Below are positions 52,863-61,558 of a stretch of DNA of 64,000 nucleotides, in pieces. The translations under genes were made by a program, and so were the position numbers. Every line of letters starts with the position of its first letter. Position 1 is the stretch's first letter. The DNA is taken from contig NZ_CAMFKM010000001.1 in assembly GCF_945957355.1 (NCBI RefSeq), positions 124,001 through 188,000 of the forward strand, read 5' to 3'. Below the pieces are notes generated by a model. That model saw nothing but the letters and a program-made list of their open reading frames with translations, did no database searches and had not been told where the DNA came from. This DNA is from an uncultured Reyranella sp. Its GTDB lineage: Bacteria > Pseudomonadota > Alphaproteobacteria > Reyranellales > Reyranellaceae.

Positions 52863-54380
52863 TCAGGGTTTGCACTCCAGCTTGGTCAGCCGCGGCGAGA
52901 AGGTGGGCAGCGCCGTCGATGCGCCGGCAGGCCAGGGGCGCGGCCAGGCCTTGTCGGCGAGCTTCTTCTCGACCAGCGGCACCAGCAGGTTGAACGCCGC
53001 CCAGCCGCGGATCCGCGTGCCGGCATAGGACGTGTGCACGGCATCGACGAACAGGTCCGGGTCGAACGGCGTGTTGCCCACGAGATCGATGAAGGCGATG
53101 CCGTGGACCGCCGCGTACTTGGCGAACAGCCGGTTCTGGAACTTCGCCAGCCGTTCCAGGTCGCGATAGCGGTACGGCCAGTTGGCGGCATTGAGCTGCT
53201 CGATGATGAACCGGTGCCGCACCGGATCGACGACCATGCCGTCCTTCACCATCCAGAAGAACGAGGTAAGCGCCATGTCGGCGCCGATCTTCCCGAGGTC
53301 GGACCGGATCTGGTCGAGGTCCTTCTGGATGACGTTCAGGTTCACCGGCAGGTTGGCGAAGTCGAGATCCGGGTTCATCTCGTCGAGCCCTTCGGGCCAG
53401 ATGACCTTGTAGTCGGGCTTGGGCCACTCGGCGCCGCTGTTGTTGCCGGCGGTGGCCCCGGCCATGGCGAACGCCGCCTGGACGCGTCCGATCAGGGCGG
53501 AGTAGCGCGCGGCCTCCTTCAGCCACTTCACGGCGGCCGGCTCCTGCGCGCTTGACGGCCGGGTCACCGGATCCTGCGGCACCTTCTCGACGATCGAGGC
53601 CGGCCGGAACTGGTTGCCGCCCTCGTGATAGATGACGAGATCGGGCCTGAGCGGCAGCACCTCGGTGCGCACGACGGCCGCGATGTCGCTCGAGATGATG
53701 CTTTCGCGGCCGGCGTTCAGGACCTCGAACCGGATGCCCAGGCCCTTCGCTTTGGACCATACGTTCATCCAGTGACCGACATATTCAGGCCAGGAGTAGG
53801 GCAGATGGTGCGCCTCGACGACGGTGGAGGAGCCGACGAAGACGATGCGCACCGTCTTCTCGGGCCTCGGATTCTCGATCGGCGGCCCGCGCCAGCCGAT
53901 CTGGTTGGTGGTCAGGCCACTCGGGATCGTGACGTCGGGGAGGAACCGGTAGGGTGGCCGCGGCTGGCCGTCCGGCGCGTCGTAGAGGAAGAGCTGGCCC
54001 GGCGCATACCGCAGGAACCAGTGCCGGCAGGGATCGCCGGAGAAACTGGTGTTCCAGACCTTGAAGGCGTCGGAGGGGCGAAACCGCATGCCGCCGACGG
54101 GATTGGCCTCGACGAAGCGATAGAGGCGTTCCCAGTCCTCGGGCACGTCACGCTTGTTGGGCAGCGGCGGCGGTCCGTCGAAAAACCAGGCGCGCTCGAC
54201 GCCGGCAGCGCGCGGGACCTTGTCGACCGAATCCTGCTTCACGCTGGCCAGGCCCATCGGCTCACCGAGCGGCGTCAGCAGGATCGGGTAGCCGTCGATG
54301 TATCGAACGACGCCCTCGGCCACGACGGCGCTCACCGCGAGCGAAATCAGGACAAGAAGCGCGTCCTTGAGGAACCGCAT
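52863..54380 (-). CDS. Membrane-anchored SGNH-like protein
   Basis: This 505-residue protein begins MRFLKDALLVLISLAVSAVVAEG, a single membrane helix like that of the gene just upstream (MNFLKNTLLVVVLTA), followed by a large outer domain. It has FVGSSTVVEAHH (block I with Ser), NAGRES, IYHEGGNQF and DAVHTSYAG (Asp-x-x-His), which fit an SGNH/GDSL acyl-hydrolase fold. The block I Asp is replaced by Ser (GSS). I chose the start at 54380 by comparison with its neighbour; 54404 is possible. It may act on acyl groups of an envelope polysaccharide. Confidence 0.74.
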   Translation of the reverse strand: MRFLKDALLVLISLAVSAVVAEGVVRYIDGYPILLTPLGEPMGLASVKQDSVDKVPRAAGVERAWFFDGPPPLPNKRDVPEDWERLYRFVEANPVGGMRFRPSDAFKVWNTSFSGDPCRHWFLRYAPGQLFLYDAPDGQPRPPYRFLPDVTIPSGLTTNQIGWRGPPIENPRPEKTVRIVFVGSSTVVEAHHLPYSWPEYVGHWMNVWSKAKGLGIRFEVLNAGRESIISSDIAAVVRTEVLPLRPDLVIYHEGGNQFRPASIVEKVPQDPVTRPSSAQEPAAVKWLKEAARYSALIGRVQAAFAMAGATAGNNSGAEWPKPDYKVIWPEGLDEMNPDLDFANLPVNLNVIQKDLDQIRSDLGKIGADMALTSFFWMVKDGMVVDPVRHRFIIEQLNAANWPYRYRDLERLAKFQNRLFAKYAAVHGIAFIDLVGNTPFDPDLFVDAVHTSYAGTRIRGWAAFNLLVPLVEKKLADKAWPRPWPAGASTALPTFSPRLTKLECKP

Positions 54381-54381
54381 T

Positions 54382-55386
54382 CTACTTGCAGCCCTTGCCT
54401 TCATCCCGGCACAGGCCGTCCAGCAGCTTGTTGAGCTCGGGCACCATCATCGTGGTGAAGGCCGCCATCGCAGCGCCGTTCGGATGCGGGTCCGGAACCG
54501 TCACCCACAGGCTCGCCGGGTCGAGGTTCTCGACCGTCGGCAGCATGTCGAAGAACGGCACGCCCAGCCCCTCGACATCGGCCTTCACCTTGGCGGTGAC
54601 CTCGGGAAAGGGATAGGGCTTCAGCTCGCGCAGCTCGGGAATGTTGAACACGACGAGCCTGGCGCCCATCTCGCGCGCCGTCGTCGCGAAGCCCTGCAGG
54701 GCCTTGCGCGTCTGCCGCCAGCCGGCGGCGTCATCCTTGTAGAGTTCGCGATAATAGCGCTTCCAGTCGGGCGCCTCGCCGAACTGGCGCATCAGCGAAT
54801 CGAGGCGATACTTGAAGACGACCCAGGCCGCCGAATGCTCGTCGAGCCACGAGGTCTGGCCATAGGTCGGCATCGGTTCGGCATCGTTGATGAAGTAGCT
54901 GAGCACGATGATGTCGGGCTTCATCTTTGCCGCGCTCTCGCGGAACAGCGTGAGTTCCTGCAGCGTGTTGTGATTGCCGACGCCGAGATTGTAGCTGTCG
55001 ACCTTGCGGCCCTCGCCGACCAGCGCGGCCGTCACGCGGGCGGCGGCGGTCTCGTTCTGCGCGACACCCCATCCCAGGGTCGTCGAATCGCCGGCGAAGG
55101 CGATGCGCGCCACGCCCGGCGGCGCCTTCTCGGGGATCTCCGACGACCGGAAGCCGTGGCTGTCGGTCGTCACCCCGACGCCCATCAGCTGGGCCTGCGC
55201 ATTGGGACGATGGCGATGCCCGAGATCGGGATTCATGTCCCGAACCTTCACGTCGCGTGCGTACCGCCACATCTCGAGTTCGTAGAGCATGCCGGTATCG
55301 AGGAAGAGCCGCGTCATTCCCTCGAGGCAGAGCGCACAAATGGCGGTGAGGACGACGACCAGAAGCGTATTCTTGAGAAAGTTCAT
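54382..55386 (-). CDS. Membrane-anchored SGNH/GDSL hydrolase-like protein
   Basis: This 334-residue protein has one N-terminal membrane helix. Its blocks are IAFAGDSTTLGWGV (Ser nucleophile), NLGVGNHNT, LSYFINDAEP (block III Asn) and VPDPHPNGAAM (Asp-x-His). All four positions are present, so activity is plausible. It is 1 base upstream of the related gene and in the same operon. No MBOAT acyltransferase is in the window. Confidence 0.8.
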   Translation of the reverse strand: MNFLKNTLLVVVLTAICALCLEGMTRLFLDTGMLYELEMWRYARDVKVRDMNPDLGHRHRPNAQAQLMGVGVTTDSHGFRSSEIPEKAPPGVARIAFAGDSTTLGWGVAQNETAAARVTAALVGEGRKVDSYNLGVGNHNTLQELTLFRESAAKMKPDIIVLSYFINDAEPMPTYGQTSWLDEHSAAWVVFKYRLDSLMRQFGEAPDWKRYYRELYKDDAAGWRQTRKALQGFATTAREMGARLVVFNIPELRELKPYPFPEVTAKVKADVEGLGVPFFDMLPTVENLDPASLWVTVPDPHPNGAAMAAFTTMMVPELNKLLDGLCRDEGKGCK

Positions 55387-55453
55387 AGACCTTGTCGCTC
55401 GAGCAGTTCATCCAAGAAAGCAGACGGACGTCGAAGCCCCGGACGGGGCGCGA

Positions 55454-55528
55454 TGGCTGGGGCGCCAGGATTCGAACCTGGGAATGGAGGAATCAAAATC
55501 CTCTGCCTTACCGCTTGGCGACGCCCCA
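55454..55528 (-). tRNA. tRNA-Gln (anticodon TTG)
   Basis: The complement folds with a 7-bp acceptor (TGGGGCG/CGCCCCA), a D arm containing GCCAAGCGGTAAGGC, an anticodon loop TTTTGAT with anticodon TTG, and a T arm with GGTTCGAATCC. Discriminator G and an encoded CCA (55454-55456) complete it. Anticodon TTG reads CAA (and CAG) for glutamine. Its promoter lies upstream to the right. Confidence 0.96.
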
Positions 55529-55553
55529 GCAGGCGCCCGTTCGGGCGGGCGGG

Positions 55554-55581
55554 AACATAGTGGGTTGGCGCCGGGGCGCAA
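55554..55581 (-). promoter_or_regulatory. Putative sigma-70 promoter of tRNA-Gln
   Basis: TTGCGC (55576-55581) and TATGTT (55554-55559) are separated by 16 bases. The -10 box ends 26 bases before the tRNA 5' end. The same -35 box is found before tRNA-Thr. Confidence 0.42.
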
Positions 55582-55592
55582 CCCCGCCTTCG

Positions 55593-56108
55593 TCAGGCTG
55601 CCTGGGCCGCCTTCTTCAGGGCGTCACCGTGCACGAAGGCGCCGTCCGCGTAGAGCAGCGGTGCGGCCGTGTCGTGCAGGGCCACGTCGACGATTTCGCC
55701 GATGTAGATCGTGTGCGTACCGGCCGAGAGTTCGGTGACGAGTTTGCAATCGAACGACACGGGACATCCTTTCAGCACCGGCGCGCCGGTGGTGAGCGTG
55801 GTCCACTCGCCCATGTCACGGAAGCGATCGTCGCCCTCGGTGCCGTCCATGCCGGCGAAGCGCTCGGCGAGCTTGCGGTGTTCGGGGCAGAGGATGTTGA
55901 CGCAGAAGAAGCCGGCTTCGCCGATCGGGTCATGGGCGCTGGCCGATTTGTTGACGCAGACCAGGATCTGCGGGGGTTCGGCCGAAACCGAGCAGACCGC
56001 CGTGGCGGTGAGCCCGCCGCGCTGGTCCTGAACTTTGGTGGTGATGAGGGTTACGCTCGCCGCCAGGTGGCGCATGCCCTTCTTGAAGGCCGCCGCATCG
56101 ATACTCAT
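55593..56108 (-). CDS. Flavin reductase family protein (HpaC-like)
   Basis: This 171-residue protein has ASVTLITTK, GLTATAVCSVSAEPPQILVCVNKSASAH, the FMN-binding stretch of the two-component monooxygenase reductases, and FDCKLVTELSAGTHTIYIGEI. It reduces free FMN or FAD with NAD(P)H for a monooxygenase. No monooxygenase gene is close, so it may serve a distant one. It starts at ATG 56108. Confidence 0.88.
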   Translation of the reverse strand: MSIDAAAFKKGMRHLAASVTLITTKVQDQRGGLTATAVCSVSAEPPQILVCVNKSASAHDPIGEAGFFCVNILCPEHRKLAERFAGMDGTEGDDRFRDMGEWTTLTTGAPVLKGCPVSFDCKLVTELSAGTHTIYIGEIVDVALHDTAAPLLYADGAFVHGDALKKAAQAA

Positions 56109-56230
56109 GGAATGATTCTAGGCCACGCCGGGCCGCTGCCGCCACTGCAAAGACGCCGTAACAGACGCCCCCAAACGGCGGGACCCACGGGTGAAATCCG
56201 GAGGACCGGGACCATCCCCCCGTCGCCCGG

Positions 56231-56259
56231 ATGACATAAAACCTTCATCAGACTGTCTC
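56231..56259. promoter_or_regulatory. Possible Pho box upstream of the CHAD gene
   Basis: Three 7-mers spaced by 4 bases, ATGACAT, CCTTCAT and CTGTCTC (56231, 56242, 56253), have an 11-bp period. Each matches 5 of 7 positions of the PhoB repeat CTGTCAT. It lies 46 bases before the CHAD start codon. Confidence 0.35.
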
Positions 56260-56305
56260 TCTTTGCGGTTGCTCCCTCGCCGGGCGCCGCTACGGTCGAA
56301 AGGCA

Positions 56306-57175
56306 ATGTCGGCTTCCGGGCAAAAACTCACCCCTGAAACGCCTCCCGGGGCGGCTCTTCGCATGATCGCAGCGTCATGCCGGGCCGATCTGGCGAAATA
56401 CCGGGATATCGTCCTGCAGAGCCGGCGGCCGATCGGCATCCACCAGGCCCGCGTCGCGCTGCGCCGCCTGCGGGCCGCGTTCAGCGTATTTCGCCCTGCG
56501 GTCGACAATCCGGAGGTCCGCGCCCTGTCGGCCGAGGCCAAGTGGCTGGCCGGCGAGTGCGGTCCCGCACGCGACCTGCATGTTTTCCTGGCCGAAAGCG
56601 TGACCGACGTGCCACCGGTCGTGAAGCGGGTCGGTGCGCGGCTGGCGGCCAGCCACTTGGAGCGGGCCCGTGCCGCCCTCGGCAGCGCCCGCTATGAAGC
56701 CTTCGACCAGAGGCTCGCCGCCTTCGCCGCAGAGCGGGTCCCCTTGGGGGTCCCGGGCGAGTTGCGCCTCGACGAGTTCGGCCGTCACGTCCTCGATTCC
56801 CGCCATGGCAAGGTCGTCCGCCGCGGCCGGCTGTTCGCCCGCCTGAGCGAGGAGCAGCTCCACCAGCTGCGAATCGGCATCAAGAAGCTGCGCTACGCCG
56901 CGACTTACCTCAGCCCCGCCTTTGCCTCGCCCGCGGCCAAGCCCTATATCGAGGCAACGGTGCGCCTGCAGGGCGCGCTCGGCGCCTTGAACGATCGCGC
57001 GACGGCGGCTCGCATGCTGGCCGACATCGCGACGGCCTCCCGTCCCTCCGAGGACACGGCACTGCCGCTCAAGGTCCTCGCCAGGCAGGCGGCAAGCGGC
57101 GAGAAGCGCCGCCGCCGCAAGCTGGAGCGGGCCTGGAAGGAGTTCAGGAAGGTCGAGCGCTTCTGGCGGGCGTGA
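56306..57175 (+). CDS. CHAD domain protein
   Basis: This 289-residue all-helical protein shows the two CHAD repeats, IHQARVALRRLRAAF near residue 48 and LHQLRIGIKKLRYAATYL near 188, with the conserved His and basic residues that bind polyphosphate. An N-terminal CYTH domain, often fused to CHAD, is absent. CHAD proteins localise on polyphosphate granules. It precedes a CobW-type GTPase by 22 bases. A possible Pho box lies upstream. Confidence 0.88.
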   Translation: MSASGQKLTPETPPGAALRMIAASCRADLAKYRDIVLQSRRPIGIHQARVALRRLRAAFSVFRPAVDNPEVRALSAEAKWLAGECGPARDLHVFLAESVTDVPPVVKRVGARLAASHLERARAALGSARYEAFDQRLAAFAAERVPLGVPGELRLDEFGRHVLDSRHGKVVRRGRLFARLSEEQLHQLRIGIKKLRYAATYLSPAFASPAAKPYIEATVRLQGALGALNDRATAARMLADIATASRPSEDTALPLKVLARQAASGEKRRRRKLERAWKEFRKVERFWRA

Positions 57176-57197
57176 TCCCCGAACACAGGATGTTTCG

Positions 57198-58361
57198 ATG
57201 AGCGATCCGCAGAACGCTGCCGAGCAGCGCATTCCCGTCACCGTGCTGACGGGCTTCCTCGGCAGCGGCAAGACCACCCTGCTGAACAAGCTGCTGCGCC
57301 GGCCCGAGCTGGCGGACACGGCCGTGATCATCAACGAGTTCGGCGAGATCGGCCTCGACCACCTGCTGGTCGAGAAGTCCGACGACGAGGGCATGGTGAC
57401 GCTGAATTCGGGCTGCCTGTGCTGCACGGTGCGCGGCGACCTGGTGCGCACCATGAGCGAGCTGTTCCTGAAGCGCTCGCGCGGCGAAGTCTCGCCGTTC
57501 AAGCGCATGGTGGTCGAGACCACGGGCCTCGCCGACCCCGCGCCCATCCTGCACACGCTGATGACCGACCCGCTTCTGGCGTCGCGCTACCGCCTCGACG
57601 GCGTCGTGACGACGGTGGACGGCGTGAACGGTGCGAGCACGCTCGACAATCACGAGGAGGCGGTGAAGCAGGCCGCGGTGGCCGACCGCCTGCTGCTCAC
57701 CAAGGTCGACATCGCCGACGCGCCGAAGCTCGCGGACCTGAAGCATCGCCTGCAGCATCTCAATCCGGGCGCCCCCTTCCACGAGGTCGCGACGGGCGAG
57801 ATCGATCCCAACCAGATCCTCAATGCCGGCCTCTACAATCCCGAGACCAAGAGCGCCGATGTGAAGAAGTGGCTGCAGGCGGAGGCCTATGAGGGCGGCC
57901 ATGACCACGCGCATGGCCACCATCATCACGGGCATGGTCACGATCACGGCCATTCCCACGACCACGCCCATGGGCACGGCGAGCAGGATCCGCACGACGT
58001 CAACCGTCATGACGACCGCATCCGCTCCTTCTGCATGACCTTCGACGAGCCGATGAGCTGGTCGACGGTGGCCGCGGCGTTCGACGCGCTGGTGACCTAT
58101 CGCGGCCCCGACCTGCTGCGCATGAAGGGCATCCTGAACGTCAAGGACACCGACAAGCCGGTAGTGATCCACGGCGTGCAGCACGTCTTCCACCCGCCGG
58201 CCACGCTCGACGCCTGGCCGGAAGGCGACGACCGCAAGAGCCGCGTCGTGTTCATCACGCGCGATATCGGCGAGAGCACCATCCGGAAGGTCTTCGCTTC
58301 CTTCTTCGATGCCGAGAAGAAGGGCTGGGGCAAGGACGCCGAGCAGGGCAAGGCACAATGA
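57198..58361 (+). CDS. CobW/COG0523 family GTP-binding metallochaperone
   Basis: This 387-residue protein has P-loop GFLGSGKTTLLN (19-30), the metal-binding CLCC (73-76) and an ETTGLADP-like Walker B region. A His/Asp/Gly-rich stretch lies at about 231-265 (GHDHAHGHHHHGHGHD and more). The CobW_C domain ends it. Such GTPases deliver zinc or cobalt to target enzymes. It is coupled to the FAH gene, whose product needs a divalent metal (ATGA overlap at 58358). No Zur site was found. Confidence 0.91.
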   Translation: MSDPQNAAEQRIPVTVLTGFLGSGKTTLLNKLLRRPELADTAVIINEFGEIGLDHLLVEKSDDEGMVTLNSGCLCCTVRGDLVRTMSELFLKRSRGEVSPFKRMVVETTGLADPAPILHTLMTDPLLASRYRLDGVVTTVDGVNGASTLDNHEEAVKQAAVADRLLLTKVDIADAPKLADLKHRLQHLNPGAPFHEVATGEIDPNQILNAGLYNPETKSADVKKWLQAEAYEGGHDHAHGHHHHGHGHDHGHSHDHAHGHGEQDPHDVNRHDDRIRSFCMTFDEPMSWSTVAAAFDALVTYRGPDLLRMKGILNVKDTDKPVVIHGVQHVFHPPATLDAWPEGDDRKSRVVFITRDIGESTIRKVFASFFDAEKKGWGKDAEQGKAQ

Positions 58362-59239
58362 AGCTCGCCACGATCACCCACGGCGGCACCTCGAAGGCCG
58401 CGCTCGTCAGCCCGGACGGCAGGACCTTCTGGCCGCTCGAGGAGATGCTGGGGCGCGCCGTCCCCACCCTCGGAGCCGTCGTCGGTGAATTCGAAACGAT
58501 CAGATCGAAGATCAAGCCTTCAGGCGCAGGCCTGCCGCTGTCGGCCGTGAAGATCGAGGCGCCGATCCCGCGTCCGCCGCGCAACGTGATGTGCGTCGGC
58601 AAGAACTACCACGAGCACGCGAGGGAGTTCACGCGCTCGGGCTTCGACAGCAGCGCCAGCTCGGCCGCCGACGCGATTCCGACGGCGCCGATCATCTTCA
58701 CCAAGGCACCCGAGTGCGTGATCGCCGATGGCGCCGACATCCGCTATCCCGAGGGAGTCAGCGATTCCGTGGACTACGAGGCGGAGCTCGGCCTGGTCAT
58801 CGGCAAGGGCGGACGCGGCATCGCCAAGGCCGATGCCTACGGCCACGTCTTCGGCTACACCATCATCAACGACGTGACGGCGCGCGACCTGCAGGGCAAG
58901 CACAAGCAGTGGTTCCTCGGCAAGTCGCTGGACACGTTCTGCCCGATGGGCCCGTGGCTGGTGACGTCCGACGAGGTCGATCCGGAAAACCTCGGCGTGA
59001 AGTGCTGGGTGAACGACGAGTTGCGCCAGGACGCCAACACGCGCGACCTCATCTTCGACATCCCGACCCTGATCGAGACGATCTCCGCCGGCATCACGCT
59101 GCAGCCGGGCGACGTCATCGCCACCGGCACGCCTGTCGGCGTCGGCATCGGCTTCACGCCGCCGAAGTTCCTGAAGCGCGGCGACCGCGTCACGATCGAG
59201 ATCGACGGGCTGGGCCGGCTGTCGAACGCGGTGGCATAG
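58358..59239 (+). CDS. Fumarylacetoacetate hydrolase family protein
   Basis: This 293-residue protein has VGKNYHEHAREF, then VDYEAELGLVIGKGG (metal-binding Glu-x-Glu), a DVTARDLQGKHKQWFLGKSLDTFCPMG-type core (region at about 167-195) and GDVIATGTPVGVGIGF. It is a member of the FAH superfamily that hydrolyses C-C bonds or isomerises acyl-pyruvates using Mg or Mn. Its ATG overlaps the stop of CobW. It converges on the GDT1 gene. Confidence 0.9.
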   Translation: MKLATITHGGTSKAALVSPDGRTFWPLEEMLGRAVPTLGAVVGEFETIRSKIKPSGAGLPLSAVKIEAPIPRPPRNVMCVGKNYHEHAREFTRSGFDSSASSAADAIPTAPIIFTKAPECVIADGADIRYPEGVSDSVDYEAELGLVIGKGGRGIAKADAYGHVFGYTIINDVTARDLQGKHKQWFLGKSLDTFCPMGPWLVTSDEVDPENLGVKCWVNDELRQDANTRDLIFDIPTLIETISAGITLQPGDVIATGTPVGVGIGFTPPKFLKRGDRVTIEIDGLGRLSNAVA

Positions 59240-59260
59240 CGCCGGCCCAACGCCGGAGGA

Positions 59261-59839
59261 TCAGCCGCCCAGCAGGCCCATATCGAGCTTGAGCAGGGCG
59301 ATCACACCCAGCACGGCAAAGGCCGCCGCCGCGAGCGAGCGCACGAGCGTGAGCGGCACCTTGCGTGAAAGCACGTCGCCGAACAGCACGGCGGGGACGT
59401 TGGCGATCATCATGCCGCACGTCGTGCCGGCGGTGACCGCGAACAGGTCGTTGAAACGTGCCGAGAGTGCTACCGTGGCGATCTGGGTCTTGTCGCCGAT
59501 CTCCACCAGGAAGAAGGCGATGGCCGTGGCGATGAACGCGCCGGCGGCGCCGGCGACCTTCGGGCCTTCGTCTTCCTTGTCCGGAATCAGGCACCACACG
59601 GCCATCGCAAGGAACAGGATGCCCAGGATCCAGCGCATCGCGTCGGGACCCAGCCAGGCGGCAACGGCAGCGCCGGCCCAGGCGGCGAGCGCGTGGTTCG
59701 CCAGGGTCGCGACCAGGATTCCCAGGATGATGGGAACCGGCCGGCGATAGCGGGTGGCGAGGATCATGGCCAGGAGTTGCGTCTTGTCCCCGATCTCGGC
59801 GACGGCAACGAGTCCTGTTGAAACGAAGAAGGCTTCCAC
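59261..59839 (-). CDS. GDT1/TMEM165 (UPF0016) family manganese exporter
   Basis: This 192-residue membrane protein has two inverted EIGDKTQ motifs (about 15 and 115), each in a helix of a three-helix repeat, the hallmark of GDT1/MneA cation exporters. The GTG at 59839 gives the usual MEAFFVSTGLVAVAEIGD opening, although no ribosome binding site is clear. It is preceded by a yybP-ykoY riboswitch, so it should be made when Mn2+ is high and export the excess. Confidence 0.9.
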   Translation of the reverse strand: MEAFFVSTGLVAVAEIGDKTQLLAMILATRYRRPVPIILGILVATLANHALAAWAGAAVAAWLGPDAMRWILGILFLAMAVWCLIPDKEDEGPKVAGAAGAFIATAIAFFLVEIGDKTQIATVALSARFNDLFAVTAGTTCGMMIANVPAVLFGDVLSRKVPLTLVRSLAAAAFAVLGVIALLKLDMGLLGG

Positions 59840-59917
59840 GGCGGATACACATAGCGGGACCGAGCACGAACCTGTGGCTCCCGGCACCGCCCGATCCCGC
59901 GGGTGAAGATGCTGGAA

Positions 59918-60042
59918 AGCCAAAGGTCTCGCCAAGCGCGGTCCATTGCGGACCGTCGGTCGCCGGATGGGCCATGGTTCCCGAAGGACCCAAGTCTGTT
60001 GACACATCCGCCTCTGGGGTGAGGCCGGCTACTCCCCGATGA
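59918..60042 (-). ncRNA. yybP-ykoY (manganese) riboswitch
   Basis: The leftward RNA has the diagnostic GGGGAGTAGCC (60037-60027), a GTCAACAGACTTGG block, GGAACCATGGCCCATCCGGC and GCGAGACCTTTGGC at the 3' side. These are the conserved L1 and L3 loops that together bind Mn2+. It sits about 80 bases before the GDT1 start and turns on export genes at high Mn. The gap 59840-60175 holds only this element, its promoter and the upstream region of the next Bug gene. Confidence 0.88.
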
Positions 60043-60049
60043 CGGGATG

Positions 60050-60078
60050 CTGATAGCCCCCCGCCTCGACCGTCGCAA
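60050..60078 (-). promoter_or_regulatory. Putative sigma-70 promoter of the riboswitch-GDT1 transcript
   Basis: TTGCGA (60073-60078) and TATCAG (60050-60055) are 17 bases apart and lie just ahead of the aptamer. Transcription would start near 60043, right at its 5' edge, which fits a leader-first transcript. Confidence 0.52.
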
Positions 60079-60175
60079 GGCCCGGAACGTCGCGGGTTGC
60101 AGCGAACGCCTTGCGACGCAGGCTGGCGCGGCGGGCACGGTGCACTAGAGTTGGCGGACTCGCTCGAGGTACCGG

Positions 60176-61153
60176 ATGCCGTCTCTGTCCAAGCGTCGCC
60201 TGCTCGCTCTCTCGCTGTCCGCCCTGCCGCTTGCGCGCGCTGCCCGCGCCCAGGCCTGGCCCGATCGTCCCATTCGGGTCGTCGTACCATTCCCGGCCGG
60301 TGCCGGCGTGCTCGACATCATGGCGCGGCTGCTGGCGCAGCATCTCGGTCCCGCCTTCGGCCAGCCGATCGTGATCGACAACCGCCCCGGCGCCGGCGGC
60401 ACGATCGGCGCCGACGTCGTCGCGAAGGCACCGGCCGACGGCTACACCGTTCTGATGGGCAACCCGTCGCTGGTGGTGAATCCGTTCCTGATGGCGAAGA
60501 TGCCCTACGACCCGATGACGGATTTCATCCCGCTCACCCTGGTCAACACGGCGCCGCTGCTGCTGGTCGCGCATCCCTCGCTGCCGGCCAACTCGGTGAC
60601 GGAACTCATCACGCTGGCGCGAGCGAGGCCCGCGCAGCTCAACTACGGCTCGGGTGGCGTCGGCAGCACGCCGTTCCTCGCCACTGAACTCTTTCGGTCG
60701 ATGGCCAACATCGACGTGACGCACGTGCCCTATCGCGGCGGTGCGCCGGCGCTGGCCGACCTCGTCAGCGGGCAGTTGAGCTTCATGATCGAGAACATGC
60801 CGGGCACCCTGCCGCTGGTGAAGTCGGGCAAGCTGAAAGCGCTGGGCGTGACGACGGATCATCGTGCGGCGCTCGCACAGGAGATTCCCACTATCGCCGA
60901 GTCCGGCGTGCCGGGCTACGAGGTGGTGGGCTGGAACGGCCTGTTCCTCGTGAAGGACACGCCGCCCGCCATCGCCGGCAGGATCTACGACGAGGTCGCC
61001 AAGGCGCTCCGTAGCGCCGACGTGAAGACGCAGATGGCGGCGCTGGGCGCCGAGCCCGGGGGCAACACGCCCGCCGAGTTCACCGCCTTCGTGCGCGCCG
61101 AGTCCGCGCGCTGGGGCAGGATCATCCAGGACAAGGGCATCAGGCCCGAATAG
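60176..61153 (+). CDS. Bug family tripartite tricarboxylate transporter substrate-binding protein
   Basis: This 325-residue protein has an N-terminal signal SKRRLLALSLSALPLARAARAQ. The mature part begins WPDRPIRVVVPFPAGAGV; DNRPGAGGTIGADVVAK and HVPYRGGAP follow. It is the third Bug protein of the window and resembles the other two only at family level. It stands alone, 10 bases before a convergent NIPSNAP gene. Confidence 0.9.
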   Translation: MPSLSKRRLLALSLSALPLARAARAQAWPDRPIRVVVPFPAGAGVLDIMARLLAQHLGPAFGQPIVIDNRPGAGGTIGADVVAKAPADGYTVLMGNPSLVVNPFLMAKMPYDPMTDFIPLTLVNTAPLLLVAHPSLPANSVTELITLARARPAQLNYGSGGVGSTPFLATELFRSMANIDVTHVPYRGGAPALADLVSGQLSFMIENMPGTLPLVKSGKLKALGVTTDHRAALAQEIPTIAESGVPGYEVVGWNGLFLVKDTPPAIAGRIYDEVAKALRSADVKTQMAALGAEPGGNTPAEFTAFVRAESARWGRIIQDKGIRPE

Positions 61154-61162
61154 GCTGACGCG

Positions 61163-61489
61163 TCAGGGATGCGGGCCCCAGGGCGCCGCGTTCAACAGCT
61201 TCACTTCCTGGCTCATCACTAGGGGACGGAACTTGACCGCGAAGCCGTCCATGAAGGCGGGGTCGGCGAAGACTGCGACCCAGTGACGGCGCCGATGGGC
61301 ATCGTCGTCGAACTTCCAGAGATGGACGATCTGGTTGATGGTGCCCGTGTCGCCCTGGAAATAGCCGACGAGGTTCCTCGCATGGCCGCCCTTGTCGAGC
61401 GCCGGAAAGCCGTAATCCTGATAGAGCTTCACGGCTTCGCCCATCTTGCCGACATAGAGCGTGTAGGTCCTGAGTTCGTACAGCGCCAT
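61163..61489 (-). CDS. NIPSNAP family protein
   Basis: This 108-residue protein has MALYELRTYTLYVGKMGEAVKLY and NLVGYFQGDTGTINQIVHLWKFDD, the single ferredoxin-like dimeric alpha-beta barrel of bacterial NIPSNAP proteins. The function is unknown. I chose the ATG at 61489, with GGGGAGG 6 bases upstream; a GTG at 61495 would touch that site. It is divergent from a hypothetical gene. Confidence 0.82.
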   Translation of the reverse strand: MALYELRTYTLYVGKMGEAVKLYQDYGFPALDKGGHARNLVGYFQGDTGTINQIVHLWKFDDDAHRRRHWVAVFADPAFMDGFAVKFRPLVMSQEVKLLNAAPWGPHP

Positions 61490-61558
61490 TTCCACCTCCC
61501 CTGATGATTCGATCCGTCAGCATGGCAAGAGCGTGCGCCACGATCTAGGCTGATCCCC

